64,000 nucleotides of DNA from assembly GCA_026225945.1 (NCBI GenBank), contig JAMJFZ010000597.1, positions 4,794,001 to 4,858,000 of the forward strand. Direction: 5' to 3'. Below are positions 53,696 through 63,672 of this stretch, piece after piece. Position numbers and translations under genes: made by a program. Every line of letters starts with the position of its first letter. Within the stretch, counting starts at the first letter, position 1. Under the pieces are notes generated by a model, which did not search any database, had not been told where the DNA came from, and saw only the letters and a list, made by a program, of their open reading frames with translations. The stretch is from Cricetomys ansorgei. Its lineage: Eukaryota > Chordata > Mammalia > Rodentia > Nesomyidae.

Positions 53696-53843
53696 AGGTG
53701 ACTTTGGAGGTCAGAGGTGGCATCAGATCACCTGGAGCTAGAGTTCAAGCAGTTGTGAGCTGCCCCACATAGATGCTGAAAACAGAACTCCAGTTCTCAT
53801 GAGCAGTGTGTGCTTTCAACCTTGGAGTCACCTCTCCAGCCCC
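53611..53843 (-). mobile_element. B2 SINE with TG repeat
   Basis: A T-rich stretch and (TG)n at 53650-53690 are followed by TTGGAGGTCAGAGGTGGCAT, CCTGGAGCTAGAGTTCAAGC and AGTCACCTCTCCAGCCCC. Inverted B2. Confidence 0.93.
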
Positions 53844-54844
53844 TAGGTTCCCACTTTTGCTTAGCTTTTTGTCCCCGGGAAATTCTGATTCTTATTTATT
53901 CCTATGCTAATTTAACAGGGTGAGAGGGCCTGATGCAGACCCAGAAGCAGGAGTTTGAGCTAGGCTATAGACTGCTTCTCAGTTCTTATGAAAATCTTGG
54001 GGTTGTTTGTTCAGTATTGGCTTGGGAAACTGAGGCTCACAGAGGTCCTGCAGAGAGCAAGTGCTGGGGCAGAGGCCCGCCCACTTTATTCCCTCCTCTC
54101 TCACTGCTCTAGTTCCCAGGCTTCCTCTATTCCATGTAATTTCCAGCTGTCGGGACACTCCTGCAGTTCAGAACCCCATGGAAACTCCAGGGATTGTGGC
54201 ACTTTAATTCTCCTCTCACCAAACAGTCCAGCTTCTCTTGAGGACTCCCACTTTTACTGAGGTGGAAGAGCCAGGCAGGACTGACGTCACTGGGCAGTTG
54301 GGCTTCCTGGTTGCAGCGTCTGTGTCCCTGGAGAGCCACGACGAATGAAGGAGTGCAATTTCATCATCAGTACTTTCTCCCACTCCATACAGCACACGAA
54401 ATGTAGGTATGATTCCAGAGACCCCTGAGAATGGTATGCATTATAGCATGCCCCTTTTCTGACAAGGCCCCTCTCTCTTTTTGTCTTTCTTCCCTGTCTC
54501 CCCACCCCATCTTATGATGCTCTAGGGACTGAGTGTCAAATAGATGTCAACACTGGGACATCAGAAGCATACATTCTGTTCTCTTCTCAGACTTGGAAAG
54601 GACTGGGACCAATTAAAAGTGAACTTTTTAAGAGAAATGAACATCTTGTATGCCAGGTTTCAGCTGAATGTCACCGCAATTGCCTAAATTATAACTATCA
54701 GAATAAAATGCATTCTAATTATGGAAATGCCATTAGAGGAGCTCCTTCTTCCTGGAACCAGCTTAAAAAATGACTACCACCCACCCCTTCCCTCCATCCC
54801 ATCTCTCCACAGCAGTTCTACATTTCGGAGAGATAGAGAGACGA
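53844..54844. other. single-copy DNA with MIR-like core
   Basis: 54018-54085 contains GGGAAACTGAGGCTCACAGA and looks like an inverted MIR core. 54590-54780 is AT-rich, complex and repeat-free, a possible conserved element. No exon recognised. Confidence 0.4.
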
Positions 54845-55000
54845 CGTGTTGTGGTGAAGAGAACAGGCACCCCAACTCCATCATTTACCCACCATGTGAC
54901 CTCCAGCAAAGCTGTTTCTCTCTCTCTCATCTTCCTCCTGTGTGGTTATACAATAAGATGATCACACCCAGTCCATGACGTCATTGAAAATATTCAACAA
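54845..55000 (+). mobile_element. MIR SINE containing a CRE word
   Basis: CATCATTTACCCACCATGTG, GACCTCCAGCAAAGCTGTTT and TTCCTCCTGTGTGGTTATAC follow the MIR core. TGACGTCA, a perfect cAMP-response element, lies at 54976-54983. Confidence 0.75.
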
Positions 55001-55029
55001 AGAGTGGTACAGACGGAAGTATGTAGTAC

Positions 55030-55355
55030 CTGCCCTGGAACATTCTGGACTACTTAGTGGAGGAGGTGTAGGGGTGGAGGAGTGGAGGGGCAAGGTCATT
55101 GTGTTAAAGACTCAGTACCCAAGATCACACTACCGGGAAGGAGGTGCTAGAAATTTTAAGAGGAGCCCCGGGGGAAGTCTTTGGGGATGTGGTCTTCAGG
55201 GGCAGAGTCCAGTTGCCTCTCCCTATTTCTCTTTCATCACAACTATGAGGTTAGACAGCTTTATTCCTGTATATGCTGCTGCTATGCTATGCTGTGCCAG
55301 AGCCAAAACAATAGGCCACTTGGTTATGGACTACAGCCTGAAGAGCTGGTAAGAT
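55030..55355 (+). mobile_element. possible old LTR (MLT1-like)
   Basis: The 3' part around CCAAAACAATAGGCCACTTG and GGACTACAGCCTGAAGAGC resembles the end of an old mammalian LTR. The 5' part is not recognisable. Tentative. Confidence 0.35.
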
Positions 55356-56029
55356 AATCTTTTGTATGTGTTACACGGATATCAGGCTATCAGTCTATTT
55401 CCACGATAATGGCATTCCTCACGTGTTTGGAGGATGTTGTCTGTCTGTTTACAGAGCCTTCTATCATGGTGACAAGCTGAAAGATGAAAGGTTTGTTTTG
55501 GTTCATGGTTTCTAGAGCTTCACTTCATGGTCATTGGCTCCTTTCCTTCTGGTCTTATATCATGGAGGACAGAGCAAGCCCTGGAACAAATCTGCTCACT
55601 TCAGCTAGAAGGGAGGGAGGGAGGGAGGGAGAGAGAGAGCCAGGGGAGAGGGGAGGGGAGGCTGGAGAAGGCAGAGGAGAGAGGAAGGGAGAAACAATAG
55701 GAAGCATGGACTGAAAACTTCAACTAAGCAACTAATAACTTAATTGTAATTTATTTTCCAAAAGAACACATTCTGTTTTGTATCGAGAGCCTTTGCATTT
55801 GTTTTGGAGGCTTGGGTATGTGGACCTACTTTTCATCTGTGGATCATATGATATCTGATGACAGGTAGACTATTTCCCTTGACACTCTAGCAACTGGGTT
55901 GAGATGCACTGCAGGTATAAATGTGCAGTGTATTTTGAAAAGAGATAATGTAAGAAAAATCTCATCTGCAATTTTATATTGATTACATTTTGAAATGATG
56001 CTATTTTGGTTAGATTGGGATAAATGAAT
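55356..56029. other. single-copy DNA with GGGA repeat
   Basis: A (GGGA)n/(GA)n purine tract occupies about 55606-55700. The preceding 200 bases may be an inverted LTR piece. Nothing else recognised. Confidence 0.35.
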
Positions 56030-56430
56030 TATGTTGTTACAGCTAATCTTGCTCTGAATATGGACCACAAATAAGTTGACTTCACAGATGCGAAGAGCAG
56101 AATCATGGTTACCGAAGACTGGAGAGGATAGGGGGAGGTGGTGACGAGGAGAGGTTGGTCATGGGGACAAAGCTAAAGTGAGATAAGAGGATAAATTCTG
56201 TGATTCTATTGTGTGCTAGACCAGAGTTAGGGATAATGAGTTGTATAGTTCATAAACCTGAGCTGGTGTTTGAGGTAGGAATATGCTAATTATACTAATT
56301 ATTCTGATTTTATCATCATGCAACATAATGCAATATACATCATATTGTATCCATCAGTATGTTACTGATTGTGTGTCAAGTAAAATGAAATGTAAAGATA
56401 TAGTTAATTTCATCTTGGATTCTGTTTTTT
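56030..56430 (+). mobile_element. ancient L1M 3' UTR
   Basis: GCAGAATCATGGTTACCGAA, GAAGACTGGAGAGGATAGGG, GAGAGGTTGGTCATGGGGAC and TATATTGTATCCATCAG-like AT-rich words follow the well-known L1M 3' UTR in order. Confidence 0.78.
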
Positions 56431-56711
56431 GAATGCGGATATCAGTAAAATTCTGTATGTGGCTGGTCCTGGATTCCCAGGGGCATGTGGTCCCTGAGGC
56501 TGGAGGCGCTGCTCAGTGAGGGGGACCAGGTATGGATCTCGGCTCCATAAGCTGACTGGTGTTTCTACCTCCCTCTGTGCACTGTGGGCCTGTGGGCTTC
56601 TCTGGTGCAGATTGTGTGGTTCTCAGTTTCACTGTCTGCCGGAATCTAGCGTCCTTGGGCTTCCTTATCCATTACCACATGGTTGTGGAATTCTGGAGTT
56701 CTAAGAGCTCA
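56431..56711. other. single-copy non-coding DNA
   Basis: Nothing recognised before the next LTR. Confidence 0.4.
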
Positions 56712-56712
56712 T

Positions 56713-57075
56713 TGCTGTGGTGATTTGAATGAGAAATGTCCCCTGTGGGCTTGGGTGTTTGAACACTTGGTCCCCAGTTGGTACTGTTTGGGCGGGTTTA
56801 GTAGGTGCAGCCTTGCTGGTGGAAGCACGTCACCAGGGCAGGCTTTGAGATTGCAGTCTCGCCCTACTTCCAGGTCACGCTCTCTGCTTTGTACCTGTGG
56901 CTGAGATGTGATCTCTTAGTTTCCTTCTCCAGCCACAATGTCTGCCCTGCTGCCACACCTTTCCCTCCATGATGGACTCTTCCCCATTTGGAACCACAAG
57001 TCAAAACATTTCTTCCATAAATTGCTTTGGATCGCGGTGTTTTATCGTGGTGTTTCAGTTGGTGTTACTCAACTG
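56713..57075 (+). mobile_element. rodent MaLR/ERVL-type LTR
   Basis: GGTGATTTGAATGAGAAATG, TTGAACACTTGGTCCCCAG, GCAGCCTTGCTGGTGGAAGC, CTCCATGATGGACTCTTCCC and TTGCTTTGGATCGCGGTGTT are landmarks of the rodent TG...CA LTR-like repeat. It is the most complete plus-strand copy in the window. Confidence 0.8.
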
Positions 57076-57239
57076 AAAAGTAATATATTGCTATCTTCTT
57101 TTCATGTTTCTCTTTGTTGCCCAATATTGTAATTATAGACTGTATATGTGATTTAAATAATATGCAGTTTTAGCGGGGGTTTTAGGGAATAATGGAGATA
57201 AAAATGCACATGTTTGATCTGTCAACCGGAACTGGAAAC
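57076..57239. other. short single-copy DNA
   Basis: AT-rich; nothing recognised. Confidence 0.35.
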
Positions 57240-57480
57240 CTTAAATACCTTTTGATTCTCTCTCTTGATCAAGTCTGCTCTGTATCCTCATCATCTCCTA
57301 AGAGGGGGACTTCATCAGCCTCCTCCTGGCTGGAGCGACCGGCTTTCTCCTGCTCTCCCCATGCAACACTGTGTTTTAGTCCTCAAATCTGATTATGTGG
57401 CTTCTCCAACATCAAGCAGTTTCCGTCGCACAGGCAAAACCCCCAGGCTTCTCAGCATGGCCGAGAAGACTTCCTAGGGA
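57240..57480 (+). mobile_element. possible L2 LINE fragment
   Basis: CAGCCTCCTCCTGGCTGGAG, CTCAAATCTGATTATGTGGC and CCCCAGGCTTCTCAGCATGG recall the end of L2 ORF2. A firmer L2 3' end lies at 58270-58740, so these may be one element separated by the minisatellite. Confidence 0.5.
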
Positions 57481-57544
57481 ATGACCTTTGTCTGGTGTTG
57501 TCTTAGCTCCTATTTCCGTTCTTTACCCCTCATCCCAATGACAT

Positions 57545-58235
57545 ATGCTAGGCCATGTAATGTATGTACGTACACAATACAACTTGTCTTTTAGTATATG
57601 TACATGTAGACACGCTATTAAATACAGCATCATGTAGAAAGCACGCCATTTAATGTGTGAATGCATACAACAGCATGCCATATAATGTATGTACGCAGGG
57701 AGGTGCCTATATATATATATACACATATATATGTATATATATGTATATATACATACACACACGTATACATGTTATTTTAAAAATTCTTTATTTTACACAT
57801 ATGAGCGTTTGTCTCCATATATGTCTGTGTACCAAACATGTGCCTAGTGACTGTGGAGTCTAGAAGAGGGCTTGGGAGCCCCTGGAACTGGAGTTATAGG
57901 TAGGTGTGAGCTGCCATGTTGTGCTAAGAATTGAACTCGGATCCTTTGGAAGAGCAGTCAGTGCTCTTAACTACTGAGCCATCTCTCCAGCCCCCACATC
58001 ATGTTATTTATTGTGTGTATGCATACAACATGTCCTTTAATCTATGCACATGTGGACAGCATGCCATTAGTGTGCACATATATACAGCATGCCATTTAAT
58101 ATGTATATGTAAACAATATAGCATTTAATGTATACATATGCCCACAATGCGGCGTTTAGTAAACACACATGTATATAGCATGAACTTTAGTGTGCGTACA
58201 TGCACACGACAAGCCATTTCATGCAAGTAGACAGA
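57545..58235. repeat. 31-bp degenerate minisatellite, split by B2
   Basis: Units of the form GCCATTTAATGTATGTATGC begin at about 57553, 57586, 57615, 57646 and 57677, and after the B2 at 58000, 58032, 58063, 58091, 58121, 58151, 58182 and 58213. Spacing is 28-33 bases. A TA/TATG microsatellite fills 57707-57755. The array is AT-rich with CATG/GCATGC palindromes. Confidence 0.85.
57778..57999 (-). mobile_element. B2 SINE inside the 31-bp array
   Basis: AGTCTAGAAGAGGGCTTGGG, CCTGGAACTGGAGTTATAGG, TTGAACTCGGATCCTTTGG and CTGAGCCATCTCTCCAGCCC give a full inverted B2. CATGTTATTT at 57768-57777 and 58000-58009 is a perfect 10-base target-site duplication. Confidence 0.96.
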
Positions 58236-58269
58236 AACAAAGTGCCAAGTTATGTTGCTCTGTCATTGC

Positions 58270-58740
58270 TACACCCCCATCTTCCTGTCTGCTCCACTTG
58301 GATAACTTTCCCATCCTTTATGACACAGCTTTCTAAACCTTCACCAAACTCTGCCTTTGGGTGAGTAGCTCGTGACTGACCCACACGTCTTATCTGTGGT
58401 CATGGCAACGATGCTGCCTACGCATCCCACAGTAGACACCCTTCTGGGTCCTGCTGCATGCTTGAGCTCCTCGATGCCATCCGAATTTTCTGAGCGAGGA
58501 AAGGGAGGTATGGAGAGGTTCAGACTCTACCAAGCAAACCTAAGAGTGGGGAGCTGAGTTTGGGGTGCTGACTGCACACACGGAAGGCACCTGTGCTTCC
58601 TTACACTGTGCTTGTTGACTCAGGCGTCCGTTGCCCTTGCTGGACTGGGAACAGCCTGAGGCCAGGAACCATGTCTTCCCTTAACCCCTGTATGGTGAAT
58701 GCCTCGCACAGGAACTCAACCTGTATTTATTGAGCAGATC
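58270..58740 (+). mobile_element. L2 LINE 3' end
   Basis: AGGCCAGGAACCATGTCTTC, a GCACAGGAACTCAACCTG region and TATTTATTGAGCAG are the hallmark L2 terminus; upstream CTTCACCAAACTCTGCC also fits. L2 is an ancient CR1-type LINE. Confidence 0.72.
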
Positions 58741-58866
58741 TCTTATACCCAGATCATCTTATTGTGGCCCATTCTGTTTCCCTTCTGTACACACTGCAGT
58801 CCACAGACAAAGTCTTTTGGTCAAACCCCCTTCCCACTAGTTCTTCAGAAAACTATGGCTGTTTTA

Positions 58867-58930
58867 AATAATAATAATAATAATAACAGTAATAATAATG
58901 ATGATGATGATGGTAGTAGTAGTAATATAA
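58867..58930. repeat. AAT/GAT/AGT trinucleotide repeat
   Basis: (AAT)n passes into (GAT)n and then (AGT)n over about 64 bases, a compound trinucleotide microsatellite. The flanks on both sides (58741-58866) show nothing else. Confidence 0.97.
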
Positions 58931-60369
58931 TTATCGCTATCTTATGAATTCCACTGGTTTAAATCATCACAGAGAGTGAAATGATGTGGAAAATTCTAAA
59001 CACGCTCTTCTAATGAAAAGATATTTCCCTTATAATTAGAATAATTTTTCTTTGAATCATGCCAGGAAATGTTAAGACCAAAGCTCCCACACTGCCCTTC
59101 CCTCCTTTTGGAAGCCACAGTAATGCACCTTGGGAAGGAAGAAGCATCTAGCATGCATAATGGGGTGTTTCTGCACAAGGCAGCCTGGGCGTAGAATACC
59201 CTGAGTTTGTGAGATGGGACCGTAAGGAACCCCAAGGAGATAACTGACTGGCCCTGGCACAAGGCACAGCTTGGCCAAAGCTGGTCTGCATACACAGGGT
59301 GTCTCTATGAGGATAGGTATTGGTACCTCAATACCAATTGCATGGGCAGCTTCGCATAGGACTGTCCCATCCCAGGATAACAATGGAGGAACCAGGTCAG
59401 GGTGGCTCCAGACTTCAGTGTTGAAGGCTTTAAGGAGGTGATGGCTGGCAGAAACACGATTTAAACTACTCTTGCATAGTTATGGCCAGATAGTGGTGCC
59501 TGTGAGCAAGCACTGGCCCTGGGGCCACACAGACCCTAGTGGGAGTGCAGTCATATGCACCTGTTACCCATGAGTACTGGAGGTGCTGCTCTTGACTCCC
59601 TGCTTTCCTCCTCTAGGAAACTGTCCCCAGAATACTGGGGCTCGTGACTATTGGCCACCTGCAGATGTCAATGAGCAGGAGTTGGACTGAATCTTAAAAA
59701 CTGTTTTTTATCTAGAGAGACAGCAGTCTGAGAAGACAGTGCATTGTCATCCTAAAAATCCACATTCCACCTTATCTCCAGCCACACGTTATTCAGGGGT
59801 AGGGTCAAGGCAGTCCATCACTCTGGAGCTCAGGCTTGCCCCATTTCCGAGACAATGCCTGTGCTTCTCTTGTCATCCCTTGCACTCTTCCCTCCTTCTG
59901 TGAGTGTCTGGGCTCAGGCATTTCTTGTAATGCTATGACCAGTTGGTTCCTGTTGCTGTCAACCTTATATTCCTCTACGGACATCTGGACAGAAATGGGG
60001 TTAGTGCAGAACATACAGACCATTAACTACGTTATGTTGGCTAAGCAAACCGCATGCATGAGCTAATTCCTCTTTATAATATAGAGTGCAAGCATGTCTT
60101 TAATATAGAATGTGAGGGCACTACTATCCAGCCCCATCTCCTATCAAAATGAAAACCTAATCTATTCCTTGGGGATGTTTGCATTCAGTAAATGGCTAGA
60201 GGCAGAACCTAAACCCACTTACTTGCTGGTGCTCACAGATCTGTTATTAACCCTATGCATCATTGCCTTTCAGTTCAGGATACCAAGTTCTGTGCTGAAG
60301 TGGATAGGTAACACAGTCAGCATGAAAATCAAGGCTCAGTCCTCCTGTCAGAGGCACAGCAGGCTCTTG
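58931..60369. other. single-copy non-coding DNA
   Basis: No repeat recognised over about 1.4 kb. Minus-strand open frames near 58996-59383 have no similarity I recognise. A small GGTATTG...CAATACC hairpin lies near 59317-59336. Confidence 0.45.
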
Positions 60370-60748
60370 TGATGGCTAGTGTTAACTGTCAACTTCACAG
60401 ACTCTAGAGTCACCTGGGACGTGGAGACTGGGATGACTGTGGGGAATTTTCTTGATTGCACTAATTGAAGAGGTAAGACCATCCATTGTGGGTGGTGCTG
60501 TTCCCTGGCTGGGATCCTGAACTGTATACATGGAGGAAGAAGCTGAGCAGCAACAGGCACTTGTTGCTCCCTGCCTCCTGACAGCAGATGCAGTGTGACT
60601 GGCTCCCCCAGACTCCCACGGCAGTGGCGGAATTCCCTGCCATTATAAATAGACTGTGCCTGGAGCTGTGAGCCAAATAAACCCCTTCTCCCTCAAGTTG
60701 CTCTTGTCAGAGTATTTTATCACAGCAACAGGAAGAGAAAGTGAGACA
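60370..60748 (+). mobile_element. rodent ERVL-type solo LTR
   Basis: It begins TGATGGCTAGTGTTAACTGT and has AACTTCACAGACTCTAGAG, GTCACCTGGGACGTGG, TCTTGATTGCACTAATTG, GTGAGCCAAATAAACCCC (polyadenylation signal) and ends AAAGTGAGACA. TG...CA ends are intact. No obvious flanking duplication. Confidence 0.8.
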
Positions 60749-61495
60749 GTTCTGTTAGCACATCTGCCACGTCCTGTACATTCTCTAGTTTGAATATAAC
60801 AAACGTTCTTCAAAGAAGCCATCAACTATTCATACTTTAGTATAAATATAAGTCACCGAATTATAGATTTTTCTTCTGGCAGGATAGCTTAAATTATATC
60901 CTGTTTTACTTTCTACCAAATCCAGGCATTTTCTGAGCAGTGATTCTGCCATGGCCACCCTGATTGTCCTTTACCACTTCCTGTGGCAGGGAGCTGATTG
61001 TCTATCATGCCTCCTAGGCCAGAAGTCCTCTAATTGCTAAATCATGTTGAATGGAAACTTGCTTCTCTGCAGCTTTCCATCAGCAGTCTTCTCTCTCCTC
61101 TCTGGAGCAATTATGAAATAAATTGCTTCCCTTCTGCTGTGACAACCTTGCAGTGATGTGATGTGTGAGCTCTCCCGTCCCTTTTCTTCTCCAGGGGGAA
61201 TGCCTCTGCTCCTTTATAGATCTCCTGTGGGGCTAGCTTTGTATTCTCTCCACGTCCTGGCCACCCAATCCTCAGTACACACTCCAATTTGAACAGCACA
61301 GCACTGTTCCTCCAGGTATGGGCTCACCATTGACACTTAGCTTTTCTGGAAACATTTGAAATTCAAGCCAGATATCTCATGATGGAAGTGGAGGTCTGTG
61401 TCCGCTAATACAGAAACTCCAGATACAGATTGACACTGAATGAGAGCCGGTGACTGAGTGCTGTTTACGCATGACCGTTCCTCACTTCACTTCTA
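60749..61495. other. single-copy non-coding DNA
   Basis: No repeat recognised. No credible exon. Confidence 0.4.
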
Positions 61496-61800
61496 TAACT
61501 TGTTTTGTGATGTATGCATGTGTGTGAGCATGTGCATGAACATATGTTGTCTCCCTTTATTGCCCTACATCTTACTTTTGAGTTAGAGTCTCTCAACAAA
61601 CCTGGAGCTCACTGTTTGGGCTCTCCCAGCTGGCCAGTGAGCCCTGAGCATCCACGTGTCTCTGCCTCAAACCCCTAACACTGCGGTTATAGGCACCAGT
61701 CATCATGTTTGGCTTTCCTGTGGATGCTAAGGGTCTGAACTCAGGTCCTCCTGTGAGTGCAGAGATCATTTTACCCATTGAGCTAGCTCATCAAGCTCCC
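61496..61800 (-). mobile_element. B4 composite SINE
   Basis: GTATGCATGTGTGTGAGCAT, AAACCTGGAGCTCACTGTTT, CTAACACTGCGGTTATAGGC and ACCCATTGAGCTAGCTCATC follow an inverted B4 from tail to head. Confidence 0.88.
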
Positions 61801-61975
61801 GATTATCTGCCTCCCTCTCTTCTTTCTTTCTTTCTTTCTTTTTTTCTAAAGCTTCATCCATTTTTTTCTTTGAATGTATCTTTCATATCTTCTCTTCTTT
61901 TGTCTTTTATTGGGGTTCCAGCAACCTGAGTGTCAGGTATTTAATTGTAGCTTCCCAGCTTCTGGAAATTTGTTT

Positions 61976-62198
61976 CTTCTCTTCTCTTCTCTTCTCTTCT
62001 CTTCTCTTCTCTTCTCTTCTCTTCTCTTCTCTTCTCTTCTCTTCTCTTCTCTTCTCTCTCTCTCCTCTCTCTCTCTCCTCTCCTCCTCTCCTCTCCTCTC
62101 TTCCCTTTCCTTCCCTTCCTCTTTTTTCTTTCTTCCTTCCTTTCCCCCCTCTCTTTTTCTTTCTTCCTTCCTCTTCCTTTCTTTCTTTCTTTCTTTTT

Positions 62199-62239
<41 letters not shown>

Positions 62240-62241
62240 TC

Positions 62242-62277
<36 letters not shown>

Positions 62278-62293
62278 CTTTCTTTCTTTCTCT

Positions 62294-62375
<82 letters not shown>

Positions 62376-62380
62376 TCCTT
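61976..62380. repeat. 400-bp polypyrimidine tract
   Basis: (TTCTC)n at about 61976-62056 is followed by CT-rich sequence and long (CTTT)n/(CT)n blocks to 62380. It is almost pure C/T on the plus strand and contains mirror symmetry. Frames across it give Phe/Leu/Ser or Lys/Glu/Arg repeats and are not genes. Confidence 0.97.
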
Positions 62381-62445
62381 TCAAGACAGGGTCTCTTTGT
62401 GGTATAGCCCTGACTATCCTGGAACCCATTATGTAAAAACCATCT
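62381..62445 (-). mobile_element. B1 SINE, truncated
   Basis: TCAAGACAGGGTCTCTTTGT, ATAGCCCTGACTATCCTGG and AACCCATTATGTAAAAACC give the tail half of an inverted B1. The head is deleted. Confidence 0.85.
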
Positions 62446-62606
62446 ATTGGATTTATCTATTGGATTTTTGTTTTCATTATCATATTTTTCAGTTTTCAAA
62501 TTTCTACGTCTTTCCCGAGATACTCTATTTCTTTCCTGATGGTTTCTTTTTTTTTTTTTTTTTTCCATCAAGGATGTTTGTAATTGAAACAACCAACCAA
62601 AGAAAA

Positions 62607-63631
62607 ACTTCATGTCAGGCAAGCTATAAATCTAAGCAGCTGCCAGGAGGAGGGGAGATGGAGAAGAGAAAGAGAGAAATCCATGCTATTTGAGATAAGC
62701 ACAGAGGTCAGCAGTGCTGTGGACAAGCAACCACATGGTGGGGAAGAGGGCTTTAGGGCAAGAAAGTAGAAGCCAATATGGGGAAGTGTCCTTAGACTCT
62801 GGCCAACATCTGAAAGGAAAAGATATAAGAGAGGAAAAAGGGAAAGTTGCTGTGGAATGATGGGCAGACCCAACAGGACCTCCCAGCAGCTCTGGAGTGG
62901 CTGTACTTAGGGTTGAGCATTCTAGGATGGAAAAATATATTATCTCATAAAAGGGGTAATTATTCTATCTCTTTAGCAGGGCTTAGGGTAGTGATTTAGC
63001 AGGGCTTAGGGTTGTAAGTGACCTCCTGGACTGGAATGTTAGGTTTCCACCCAGACCAGAGATTTCATTCCCTTTACCAGAAGGAAAGTTTTCCATTAGT
63101 GAGCTCTACTACTACTGTCACGTTCCCCTCCTCTGAAGAGGTAAGCCCCCTCCTCCCTTAATCATTTAGGAGACAGACCAGTCCCCAGTTCTTATAACTT
63201 TTTAATCTGGTGGAGATGATGTGCATGCCCCTGGCCTTCCCTGTTTATCTACTGTTCTGTCTAGGCAGGCATTGCGTCTACTCATTTTGAGTCTTTCCAT
63301 CATCTCTGCCACACTGGACAGCTGTCAAAAAACTCAGTTGACTGATAGCCTCACTGGGGACCGGGGAAGTCATTTTCTGCTCTGCTGCATCTCAGAATCC
63401 AGCTGTGTCCAGTGAGAGCCGGATCCCAATCACTTATTTTCTCAGTGAACATGGACTGGGGTCTGGCAGCTTGCTCGTGCATGAGAGAGGATGAATTTCT
63501 CTTTGGAGTTTTACTGTTGTCTACTCTTAGCTAGGAGGAAACCATGGCATATCCCAGTCTCTGAAGATCCCAGGACTTCCTTTCCAAGCTCCAGGAATGA
63601 AAACCTCTCAGGTGTGGGCATATTTTAGAGT

Positions 63632-63633
<2 letters not shown>
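62607..63633. other. single-copy non-coding DNA
   Basis: No repeat family recognised. An 18-base word TTTAGCAGGGCTTAGGGT is repeated at 62972-62989 and 62995-63012. It could be an unrecognised LTR. Confidence 0.4.

Positions 63634-63671
<38 letters not shown>
63634..63671. repeat. TG microsatellite
   Basis: An almost uninterrupted (TG)n of about 37 bases with no SINE attached. Confidence 0.97.

Positions 63672-63672
<1 letters not shown>

Larger units (their letters stand above)
61849..62606 (-). mobile_element. L1M block, paralogue of 48342-48905
   Basis: The left part (TTCATCCATTTTTTTCTTTG, GTAGCTTCCCAGCTTCTGG) and the right part (TTTCTACGTCTTTCCCGAGA, GGTTTCTTTTTTT, CCATCAAGGATGTTTGTAAT) match 48342-48905 nearly base for base. 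A truncated B1 in the same orientation lies between them in both copies. Here the B1 remainder and about 100 bases of L1M are deleted and the B1 tail is expanded to about 400 bases. Confidence 0.85.

Noticed and set aside
61874..62622. Open frames of 160-230 codons on both strands
   Set aside because: They cross the polypyrimidine tract and encode only Phe/Leu/Ser or Lys/Glu/Arg. No start context or homology.
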